From: CBDCWQ01 sp965223435
GTDB taxonomy: Bacteria; Myxococcota; Kuafuiibacteriia; Kuafuiibacteriales; Kuafuiibacteriaceae
DNA: 64,000 nt
NCBI GenBank assembly: GCA_965223435.1
Contig: CBDCWQ010000019.1
Span: forward strand, 558,001-622,000
Reading direction: 5' to 3'
The position numbers and the translations under genes were made by a program. Below, piece after piece: positions 18,613 to 28,500 of this stretch; the stretch's first letter is position 1; each line of letters begins with the position of its first letter. Under the pieces are notes generated by a model. That model worked only from the letters and a program-made list of their open reading frames with translations. It had not been told where the DNA came from and did not search any database.

Positions 18613-19803
18613 TTGACGCTGCCCAATCTTGTTTCTGAGAAACTTCGCCCCTTTGGTACGACCATTTTTAGCGAAATGGCGGCCCTGGCCAGGCGCCACG
18701 GAGCCTTGGACCTATCGCAGGGGTATCCAGACTTTGAGGGCCCTCAAGAGGCCATTGCTTGCGTGCAAGACGCACTCGCGTCCGGACGAAACCAATATGC
18801 CCGGTCCCAAGGCGCGCTCCCCCTCGCGCGCGCAATCGGTGCGCATCAGGCGCGTTATTATGGGCTCAGCTACGACCCCAATAAGGAGATCGTCGTCTTT
18901 TCGGGAGCTACCGAAGGGCTGATGTGTACGCTTCTCGGGTTACTCAACCCTGAGGATGAAGTCATTGTCTTCGAACCCACCTACGACAGCTACCCCGCCT
19001 GTATCGCCCTCGCCCACGCCAAGGCCCGCTATCTGCGGCTCGAATTTCCGGACTTTCATCTAGACATTGATCAGCTGGCGTCCCTCTTCAGCCCCAAGAC
19101 GCGGCTGTTTCTTCTGAACACCCCCCACAACCCGACCGGAAAGGTTTTTTCGCGCGCTGAACTCGAAGCGATCGCGCGCCTGTGCATCAAACACGACGTT
19201 CTGGTGGTCACCGATGAGGTGTATGAACACCTAAGCTACGATCATACACCCCACATTCCCATGGCCACGCTCGATGGCATGAAAGCGCGCACGCTATCCA
19301 TTTCTAGCGCGGGCAAAACGCTCTCTTTTACGGGGTGGAAGGTGGGTTGGGCGACAGGCCCCGAAAACATGGTGACCGCCGCCCAAGCGGCCCATCAATT
19401 CATCACTTTTGCCACCGCAACCCCTTTGCAAGAAGGTTTGGCTGCGTTTTTGAACAAGCTCCCCGAAAACTATTTTCCGAAACTCCAGGCCGAGTACACC
19501 CAGCGACGCGACTTGCTCCTAGATGCCCTTCGCAATGCGGGCCTTTCACCCTCCGTGCCCAAGGGCGCATATTTTATTCTCGCCGACTATCGAGACCTCT
19601 ACCACGGCCCGGACCACAACTTCGCCAGGCGTCTCATCGAGAAAGTAGGCATCGCCACCATTCCTACCAGCGGGTTCTATCAAACCGCGCCTCAAAACCC
19701 GCCTCCCCCTCTGGTGCGTTTCGCTTTCTGTAAGCGGCTCGATACCCTAAAAGCAGCCGCGACCCGGCTTCGGAGACTTCAAGAAACACTGCTCACCCCC
19801 TGA
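18613..19803 (+). CDS. PLP-dependent aminotransferase, class I/II
   Basis: 396 residues from a TTG at 18613; the family N-terminus begins immediately, and the next Met lies inside the conserved region. It belongs to the fold-type I group containing methionine aminotransferase (YbdL) and kynurenine aminotransferases, shown by LDLSQGYPDFEGP, GATEGLM, EPTYDSYP, NTPHNPTGKVFSRAEL, VVTDEVYEHL and SAGKTLSFTGWKVGW, whose Lys (residue 235) binds PLP. The C-terminal Arg that holds the substrate carboxylate lies in LVRFAFCK. The amino donor cannot be told from sequence. It is transcribed divergently from the DsrE-like operon, with a 158-bp shared promoter region, and is followed by a candidate terminator. 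Confidence 0.9.
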   Translation: MTLPNLVSEKLRPFGTTIFSEMAALARRHGALDLSQGYPDFEGPQEAIACVQDALASGRNQYARSQGALPLARAIGAHQARYYGLSYDPNKEIVVFSGATEGLMCTLLGLLNPEDEVIVFEPTYDSYPACIALAHAKARYLRLEFPDFHLDIDQLASLFSPKTRLFLLNTPHNPTGKVFSRAELEAIARLCIKHDVLVVTDEVYEHLSYDHTPHIPMATLDGMKARTLSISSAGKTLSFTGWKVGWATGPENMVTAAQAAHQFITFATATPLQEGLAAFLNKLPENYFPKLQAEYTQRRDLLLDALRNAGLSPSVPKGAYFILADYRDLYHGPDHNFARRLIEKVGIATIPTSGFYQTAPQNPPPPLVRFAFCKRLDTLKAAATRLRRLQETLLTP

Positions 19804-19908
19804 GCCCAAAGTTCGCTGAACCACACATGTGTGACTCGCGCTTCATTCCAGGGCCACTTCCGTACGATTCGCTGGCCCGGCAGCGCCAGGCGTTTGTCGA
19901 AGCTCGAG

Positions 19909-19944
19909 AACCCCGCTCCTGGTGGGGTTTTGCGACATTTTTTT
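19909..19944 (+). terminator. Candidate rho-independent terminator after the aminotransferase
   Basis: A short stem AACCCC/GGGGTT with a 9-nt loop (19909-19929) is followed a few bases later by a run of seven T at 19938-19944. The stem is short and the T run is offset, so this is a moderate call. Confidence 0.4.
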
Positions 19945-20135
19945 CCTTCCCAAAACCCTATTGCAAAGTCGCATAAGCAATAGTACGGTCCGCTCGTCAA
20001 TTTAGATTGCCGTTAATTCAAGAAATGCTGATGGAAAACATCTGTTTCCGACGAGCTGGTGGACGGCGAGTTTGCAAGATTCCACGATACGCGCCATTGC
20101 ATCATCACGTGGTCTGAATTGCAGGAGCACCGCCT
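19945..20135. other. AT-richer leader of the split large lipoprotein gene
   Basis: About 190 bases, visibly richer in A and T than the flanking genes, between the candidate terminator and the ATG at 20136. A ribosome binding site (GGAG) lies about ten nt before that ATG. I could not settle on a promoter. Confidence 0.35.
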
Positions 20136-22565
20136 ATGCGCAAGACCAGAATCTCCCATCGTCATCATCCTCGGTTTTGGCCTTCGTTGGCGCCCGTAGT
20201 TCTTTTTGCCGGTTTTTTTGTAGGACCTTCTTGTAGTCCAGGAGGTTCTCCATCGTCGGTTTCTCCTCCGGTTGCCTCGGGCTCTTTTGGTCTCTCTTCG
20301 GGTTGGGTGTTGCTTTCAACCGCTGAAGAACAAGTGGCGACCGTTGGGCTGCCTAAAGATAAGTGGCAGGCGTTGAGGATAGAGAGTCAGTACGACGCCG
20401 GCTCGGGATCCTACGAAACACGCTTTGAGGCCGCCGAAGAGCTTGCGCCGAACGGTACCTACTGGGTGTACATCCAAGGCGAGACCGGGACTGAAATCCA
20501 AGATCCAATGCAGACCTTTCCTCCAGGCGGTTCCGCATGGATAGGGGCGGCCGGGGAGCTGGTCCATGTCCGTACCCCCGTGCGTGTGGCTGGCCTTCGG
20601 CTCAAAAAGGCGCTCCGGTGGGATGCTCACCAACAGGCGCTCACTGAGGTGGATCGTAAAGAGATGCTTCCGGTTGGTGTCTACTGGCATTACCCTGAAG
20701 AAGGATGTGGTGCTTCCATTCCGGCGTTGGGTGGTGCACTTCAGACCATCGGTTCTTGCGGGCGGTCGTTACCGGGGGGTTCATCCGGAAGGTTGTTGGC
20801 CTCGGACGCGCCCATGCCGCCGAAGGGGCTTGTGGCCTGGACGCAGGGCGGACGATTTTTTGTTCGATGGGATCCACCTGAGTTTTTGGTGGATGGAACA
20901 TCGATACCGGACGGTGTGCGAATTCGTTACGAAGTGCATCTAGACATGGCTCCGGTCGAGACCGTCGAGGAGCTTGCGTACGAGAGCGACATTCCCGATC
21001 TGGGGCGCATTGTTCCCTTTTATGTCAAAGCGGTGCTTGACGGCGCTTACGGTGAGCCCGAGGTGTCTAAGCGGTCCGAAGTGATCGATCTCGAAGTGGC
21101 GCCTGAGAAGCCAAAAGCGATCGCGGGTCGGTTTGAAGAGCCGAGTACGATTGCGGACCCAGGCTCCGCGTCTCAACCGGTTGTCGCTTTCAGCAAATCC
21201 AGCGCGCCCAATGCGCAAGCCAGAGATCAGGGCCTTACACACTTGGCCTACGTGGTGCGTGGCGGGCGAGAAGGAAAGGGCGACGAAATTCGGTACACCC
21301 AAAGCGGTGCGTTTGGCAAAGCGGGGAGCTTCGAACCCGCCCGGCGGATCACAAGCGTCGGAGCGGATGCGCACATCACGGAAGTTGCGCTGTCGGCCAA
21401 GGCCAATCGCGTGGTTGTCGTTTGGCTTGAAGTTTCTAAAAACCCATCGGGCACGGGCCATAGGCAGAGTCGCATCATGGCCGCCGAGGGTTCCGAGGCG
21501 GGCAAGGTATTTGCCACACGACAACCCGTGCGCGTCAGCGCCGCGTGGAAACGAAGTGTGGACGTCGGAATCGATCGACTAGGACGCACTCACCTCGTGT
21601 GGGGTGAAGGAAACAAGGCGTATTATCTCCAAGGTTTGAGCGGTGACCCAGAAAACGTGTTCGACCAAAGGAAGCGAACACCGAACGAGGAGTTGGTCTC
21701 CTATACCCGCGTGTCCTTTTCGGCGTGCGCGGAGGATCCCTGTGGTTGCCCCGAGCGCACCGAAAAAACGTATCCTCTTGCACGGGACATGGCTGCCCCG
21801 GGGGACGGTTCGGCTGGCGCGAATGCTTCTGAGGTAAGCGATGGGGCCGGGGCTTATTTCTACCGTACCGAGGAAGCCTTTGTGGAGCATCCTTCGCTCC
21901 ATGTAGACGACGAAAAAGTCACGATTGTTGCCCGTCAGACGCGCATGTACGACAATCTGCCGGTCAAGAACGACCATTGGAGCGGTACCGAGGGGCCGTT
22001 TTACCGAGAGGCGGCTCGCGGGTCGGTGGTGGACTGCAAAGCTCGCCGTTTTGTGGCCACCCGAAAAGGGTTTAGACACGCCTGGAAGTCCGATCAATAC
22101 GCATGCGCAAAAGTGGTCCCTGAAGACCACGCGCGGCTGTATGCCGAAGAGCTTAAGAGCTCTGAGGAGTTTTCAAGCGCGTTTGCCCGTGAGGATTTAT
22201 ACAGCTACGATTCTGACCGCGGTCACGAAAAGGCCTGGTACCAATACGAATTTGACGGTCGGTGGCACGAAGAAGACGCGGTGAAAGTGGCGCAGCGCCC
22301 TCTTAAGTTGGGTGCCTGGTCTAAACTCGGCAAAGCCAAGCGGAACGTCCCCGTTGTCGACGGAGACTCTGTGAAGATCGTTGAGCGAAAGATCGAGGTT
22401 GAAGAAGGCTGGAAGCAGGGCGCCTGGATTGGAGACAGCCTCCAGGATTGGCGAATCTCTACGGTGGAACACTTCGCGAGTGAAGGTGCCGAAGTCCGGG
22501 CTACAATCCAGTCTATGCTGCGATCTCTGGCGACGGAGGGCGGACTTGGGCCAAACCAGAAGTAG
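20136..22565 (+). CDS. Large modular lipoprotein, N-terminal part (split by frameshift)
   Basis: 809 codons from an ATG with GGAG ten nt upstream. Residues 1-33 are a signal ending in GPSC, probably a lipoprotein signal. Two GW.L-type modules follow (SSGWVLLSTAEEQVA and related, about 45-210), then an Fn3-like domain (about 230-330) and a propeller-like region (about 350-780) with ASP-box-like strands. From residue 230 onward it matches residues about 770-1240 of the 4762-residue protein at 43212-57500. The last thirty or so residues do not fit. After about position 22495 the matching sequence (ISGDGGRTW, aligning with TSTDGGVTW) is in the frame of the next open reading frame. This and the following ORF are therefore best read as one gene broken by a single frameshift. 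Confidence 0.8.
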   Translation: MRKTRISHRHHPRFWPSLAPVVLFAGFFVGPSCSPGGSPSSVSPPVASGSFGLSSGWVLLSTAEEQVATVGLPKDKWQALRIESQYDAGSGSYETRFEAAEELAPNGTYWVYIQGETGTEIQDPMQTFPPGGSAWIGAAGELVHVRTPVRVAGLRLKKALRWDAHQQALTEVDRKEMLPVGVYWHYPEEGCGASIPALGGALQTIGSCGRSLPGGSSGRLLASDAPMPPKGLVAWTQGGRFFVRWDPPEFLVDGTSIPDGVRIRYEVHLDMAPVETVEELAYESDIPDLGRIVPFYVKAVLDGAYGEPEVSKRSEVIDLEVAPEKPKAIAGRFEEPSTIADPGSASQPVVAFSKSSAPNAQARDQGLTHLAYVVRGGREGKGDEIRYTQSGAFGKAGSFEPARRITSVGADAHITEVALSAKANRVVVVWLEVSKNPSGTGHRQSRIMAAEGSEAGKVFATRQPVRVSAAWKRSVDVGIDRLGRTHLVWGEGNKAYYLQGLSGDPENVFDQRKRTPNEELVSYTRVSFSACAEDPCGCPERTEKTYPLARDMAAPGDGSAGANASEVSDGAGAYFYRTEEAFVEHPSLHVDDEKVTIVARQTRMYDNLPVKNDHWSGTEGPFYREAARGSVVDCKARRFVATRKGFRHAWKSDQYACAKVVPEDHARLYAEELKSSEEFSSAFAREDLYSYDSDRGHEKAWYQYEFDGRWHEEDAVKVAQRPLKLGAWSKLGKAKRNVPVVDGDSVKIVERKIEVEEGWKQGAWIGDSLQDWRISTVEHFASEGAEVRATIQSMLRSLATEGGLGPNQK

Positions 22566-25500
22566 TGGGTACGGGGTATCTGCCCGACGTGGCCATTTCC
22601 TCGGATGGCACCCTAGGCGTGGTGTACTACGCGCCGAGCCAAGGCGATTCCCATGCCGAAATCCGAGTGGTCCGAAACCAGGGCGAGGGCTGGAACATTC
22701 ATTCTACGCTCAATACGCGTCCCCCCAAGTTCATTCACTTCAGGACCCATGGTGAGGGGGCGGATGACCTACCAGGCGTGCCTCGAATCGCTGCGCACGA
22801 AGGCCTATTTCTTGCCGCATGGGTGCGAGGGAGCGCGAGCGCCCGGGAGCGGGACCAAATTGCGGTCAGTCGAGCAGCCTTGCCGGGCGCGGAGGTCAAA
22901 CGGATTGAGATCATTGCCCGAAATCCTCCGATCGCCCACAAGGTCACGACCGTGGATGTCCGATGTGTCAATGAATATGGCGTGACCGTCCAAGGATGCG
23001 AAGATGGCGTTTCGATTGTATCCGGGGGTGTGCGTTATGACGATGTGATCAAAGAGGTGAATGGCCAGCAAACCGTATGGGTGACCGCCGGAAGGAGCGC
23101 CGTCATACCGAGTTCTCAAGGAGACTCAGGCGGACTTGTGGAGTCCGCGTATGGGACCGGTCTTGCCACGGTGACGGTGCAGACTTCTAAGCTCGCAGAA
23201 CTCGCCCAAGCGTTACCCACCAAGGATGGGGCTAGACCGGGGTTACGACCCATTTCAGCGAACGCGACCGGCAACTACCTCAGGGCGGAACTGCAGCGAG
23301 ACGCCCTTTTCAGTGCCGACTTGGGTGCCCAACGTGAGTACGCGTACGACCCTGAAAACGAAGACTCTGAGTTTCTCGCCGGGTACGATCGCGTATGGGC
23401 CTACACGCAGGGCATTGCCCTGGCGCAGTTCGCGCGCCAAGACGACAGCCGGGCCGGCGATGTGGCCGTGTTTTTGTGTGAGAATGCCCGGCGCGCGAGC
23501 AACGGAACGAAGATTCTAGGCTGGCCCTTTTCCTGGAACACGGTGGATGACGATTGGTATGACGCCCGGTTGGTGACGGGCGCCAATGCTTGGGCGGTGC
23601 ATGGCCTTGGTGTTTTTGTGAGCTCTCGTCAGTTCGCGCATCTCTCTGGCGATAGACAAGGCCAGCTACGAGCGTGTTATGTGCATGCGCTCGAGGGTTT
23701 GAAGGACCACATCCACGCGCCTACGGGCTTGATGACTGCCGGGTACACGACGCGAGGCCTTGAGACTGCGGATGCGCCCGGGAAGATGGGCATCAAAGAT
23801 GAGCATGGCGAGGTCTATGGGCCGGATATCTCGTTCGAGTACTACGACGTTCTTGACGTGGTGGGCTATGATCGCTTCGACTCCGAGCGCGCGCCTACCA
23901 TCAAGACGTATCGGACCACCGGTGGGCAAAAAGAGCGACTTGGGTTTCACGCGGTTACCGCCAGCGATTTTACCACCCTCAAAAAACGTGTGGTCGCCCA
24001 AAATATCGTGACGGAGCACAATCTTGACGTCCTGAGCGTACTCAACCATGCGTTGTCAGAATGGGATCATATCTTCGCATCGGCGCCGGCGGACCGCGAG
24101 GAGCTGCGCGCTTCTCTTCTACCGTGGCGGGATAGGCTCCGAGAAGCGATATTCACCGAACTTTGGGATGAAACCCAAAAGCGTTTCGTCACCGGGGGCG
24201 AAATATCCGACGCTGGAAGTTTTGTCCAAAGCAAACACTCCGCCGTTGACAACTGCAGCTGGCTTTCTCTTTCGGTGGACTACAGCTCGTTGCCTCAAGC
24301 GCACCGAACGAAGTTGGCCGAGTGCTTGGACTACACGTTACACAACTTTACCCGGGAGCTACCATTCTCTGGCAAAACCTACTATGGGGCGCACTATTTT
24401 CCGAACGGTTTTGTGGACAAGTACATCGAAGCCAACGGCGACCAAGCCAGGCTCTATCACATCGAGGCGACGACGGGCCTCATCATGGGATTGCTGCGAT
24501 TCGTAGACACAGCGCCCAGCACTGAAGACTTTGCAAAAAGAATGGTTTTGGCTGGGTTCGAGCGCCGGGCCAGGGAGCTGTGGGCTGAGATGCAGAGGTT
24601 TGTCGAAGACCACGACTTCCCCTACTCGAGCCTCAGGATTCACAATCTCATGGCCAAACTTGATTCGAGCACCGCGCTTATCTGGTTCATTGACGTCTAC
24701 GACTATATGGCGAAGCAACACGATTCTGTGGACCGCCCTCTCAAGGACTACGCCGAAGAAACCGATATGGTTGCGGCCGCTGCATCGACGCTGCGGGCCA
24801 TGTCCAGGCTCGAAAACATGTCCGGAGACTTCGACGAAGACAAAGAAGCGTCGGAGGCCGGGTCACGGGGGCAGCTCTTGTCTTCGTGGAATGTAGACGC
24901 GAATCCGGAAGAGGCTGCTCTGACGCTGATTGAGGACCAAGCGCTGGCGGTCATCGCGGCGGCTTCTCGCGGACACTTCACTCCGGCTTTATCCTGGATC
25001 CAGGGGCTTTTTCATACGCTCCATGGGGTTGACTTTGATGGAGAAGTTATCTCCGAGTTCCCTTGGCTGGTTCACAGTCGAAATGGCGTTTCGCTGAACG
25101 CATACCGCCAGACTGGACCTCAAATGCTTGCAATCTATGCGGATGCGTTTTTGTCCCGGCGCCTGCAGGATGAAGGACTCGAGCCATTGTCTATGGAATT
25201 GTCTTTTGGCGTGCTGGAGGGGTTGGTCAAGCGGTATCTTGACATTCCCTCAGGACTTCTCTTGAGCGGTTCAGGGAACCCTCTAGCTCGAGGCTCTGAA
25301 ACTGATTCCGGTGCGCTACAGCCCCTGCCGGTGGCCTTCATGCGCGATCATCTGTACGCGTACTTCGCTCTCAGGGAAATGGCGCCCTTGCTCGATGAAA
25401 AGCAGCGAGCTTTCGCCCACGAGCTTCAAATGTCGATGAAGAGGCGTCTCGACGAAACGTTTTGGGACCCACAAAGCAACAAGCCCTTACAAGCAGTGAA

Positions 25501-28500
25501 GGTCGCGTCCGACGGCACGCTCGAGGCCGTGGGCGGCAGTGCGGGTGCTGCTTCCTTATATACGCTTTACGCCATTCACACCGGTCAGGTACAACGCGCG
25601 CGTCGTTGTCTTGATATCCTCGCCTTTTCCCAGGACGAGGGCGACCGAGCAGCGTCTGCTTCTGAGGGGCGCTTTTCCCCAACTGAAGGCGTGTTCGATT
25701 TTGCGCAAACCGACGCGGCCTTGATTTTGGCATGGAGAGCCGGCGCAATGATAGACCCTCGTCACGAACAGCTGGCTCTACGTGCGCTGACCAACGTATT
25801 GGACGAGCTGCCCGAAACGGTGGGCGGCCTCGCCGGGACACTTTTGGCCGACACGCCGGGAGGGTTCTTGGGGCTTGATGCTGCGCCGATGTTCTATTTG
25901 GTTTCTGGCCGAGGCCCGCTTGTACTGACCGAAGAGGTCGATGATCGATTGACTTCGCTCTTTTACGAAACCCTGTTTTCTCTTCTGGCCTCCGACTACC
26001 GAGAGTATGTGTTCAACGATCGTTTTGAGGAGCTGATTCGCATTCTTCATGTGGTCGACATGGTTCGCAACGCCGTGCCGCAACACGAATGGGGTGTAGA
26101 GTTCGAGGCTCGTACCGCTCAAGAAAGAACGGCATCTACGGTGCATGGGCTGCTTAACTTTTGTGGCTTGAATGTGTCGGCTTTGTCTCCGCGGCCCAGC
26201 CCTTCGACTCCGCTGGGGCTGAGCTGCCAAGAGATGAGTCGAGTCTCGGGAATGCTTTTCGAGAAACGCACGAAGGGTGAAACGCCCACGTTTTTTATAT
26301 CGATTCTTTCGGCTGAAATTGGCGATGCGGCCGGGGATCTAGACATGAGAGCGCTTCAAAGGATTGCGGCCTATCTTCAGGCGCCGTCGGGCTGGGCATC
26401 GGGTGATTCTCAGCAGGGTATTTTTTTGGGCTACGTCCATCCTCACGTTGGTTCCCGAACGAAAAGGACTTCTATGAAACAATTTCCGATGAGTGGCCAC
26501 GCTGCCGAGATGGCATCCGACGCCAGTCTTGATGATGTTGCAGAGTGGTTGCGAAACGACTGGATGGATGGGGTTCGGCAGCTTGTTTCAGACCCCATTC
26601 GCGACGGTGAGAAAGTACGCTACGAGCTTCGCTACGTAGATCTTATTGCTATTGAAAACACAGCATCGCCTGTGTTTTGGAGCCGAGAGGCGATTGAGTT
26701 ACGAGATCTTGACCGGTGGGAAGCCGAAAGACAGAGTTTCCGATTCACGCTGAACGGGTTGGATACCGATTTGAGTACTGAGGATCTTCACAGCCACACG
26801 AAAGGAAATGTCAGGCCGCTTCGACGCTTCATCAACACCTTCGCTGAAGGTCGTCTTTCGGTGATGGCAAAAAAATCTGGGTTCAGTGTTCCCGTACTTC
26901 ACGCCATGATGCGAACGGGCGCATTGACCGAAGATGAGTTTCAGCGCATGAGCAATGGCTTCAGTCTTTCCGACAAGGAGGCTGAGGTGTGGGCTGAGCA
27001 ATTTTCGTTTGTGTCGCCTGGCAGCCCGTCACGGACATTTGCCTGGAGCCCTGTTTTTGAGCCCATTATGCTCCATCGGTCGATGGGGGCAGACGACCAA
27101 GGGAAGGACGACACGGAAGAGCTCGAAGGAGTCGGTCTACATCTTATCAAGACGAGTGTGGGCGTAAGCACCCACTGGGACGGTGAGACCGCACGCATCG
27201 CTTTTGAGGAAGAGCAGACAGGGTGCCGAACAGTCGTTGACGTGCGCTCCACCGCCCTGAGCGCCAATCAATTCTTCAACCTTCCACTCGACTATCTCGA
27301 AAGGCAATCTAAGCTTGTGTGCGACATGGGCAACGAGTACACGCAGCACCTCCAGAGCAACGTCATCGGAGCCGCCTACGCCGATGGCGAGGATCATGTC
27401 TTTGTGTTTGGCCCTGAGAACCTGGATCTGAGTCAATGGGCAAGCTTGATCAGCGCGGGCCATGTCCAACTTGCGGTTATCGGGGAAGCGCCCAAAGATG
27501 CCCAAGACACTGGGTCTACAGTCAGCCCGGAGACCACGTCGGTCACATTTGCGAAAGACGTGGAGATTCCCAGTTGGATCAAAAGCGACGCCATCCTTTG
27601 GGAAAAGGGCCTTATTTCGGATGGAGAATTTTTCAAGGGCATCGAGTTGTTGATCGCGAACGAGATCTTGATCGTTCCGTCGATCGAAGGCAAGACTTTG
27701 GAGCTCGTAACAGAAATTCCCGTTTGGGTTAAAACCAACGCCGGTTGGTGGGCAAGCAATCAGATCAGCGATGATGAGTTTCTCAAAGGAATTCAGTTCC
27801 TGATCGAGGAGGGAATCATCCAGATCGCATCGGAGCGCAAGACGACCTCAGAGACGGAGGCCCTCCCCGGCTTGTCGTCGATTGAGTTTGTTCCGAGCCC
27901 TTACCTGTCCTGGTGTGACGATGAGTCGTGTGTTTCTGAGCCGACCACCGTCTACGCCTGCTCCAAATCGGGCGGGTGTTCCCTCACGCACAGCTTCAAC
28001 CTCGAGTGGACGATAAACGGCCGTTCTTTTGAAGGATTGTGGCTGCACGATGCTGGGTGGGCATCGGTCGACGAGTACGACGACCGAGCAGTCATATCGC
28101 AGTACAACGACAAGAGGTTCAGGGTCGAAGGTTCAAGTCATGTCCTCATTCGTGGCGACCTGCCGGAGATGAGCCTCACTACAAGCTATGCCTCTAAGCT
28201 GTCTTCCGGATCGTCGAAGCTCGAGTACAAAGGCTATGGCTTCAAGACCAGGCGAGGAAAAGTGTTTGTCACTTATTTGCCAGCGTTTGAGACCAAGGTA
28301 CCGGCGGAGTTGGAGGCGCAGTGGGAAGGCTTCGATGACATCGCGGAAAAAATTTCAAAAGCCGCCGGCCTCGAACCTCAGCCCTACGAACTTCACTTTG
28401 TTCCCAGCGAGATGATGCGCGATCTGTGGGGAGCGGGAGAATACCACGGCAGCAATAGGATCTCTTTGAACCGTTATGTTCCTCATTTGGGTGAGATTCC

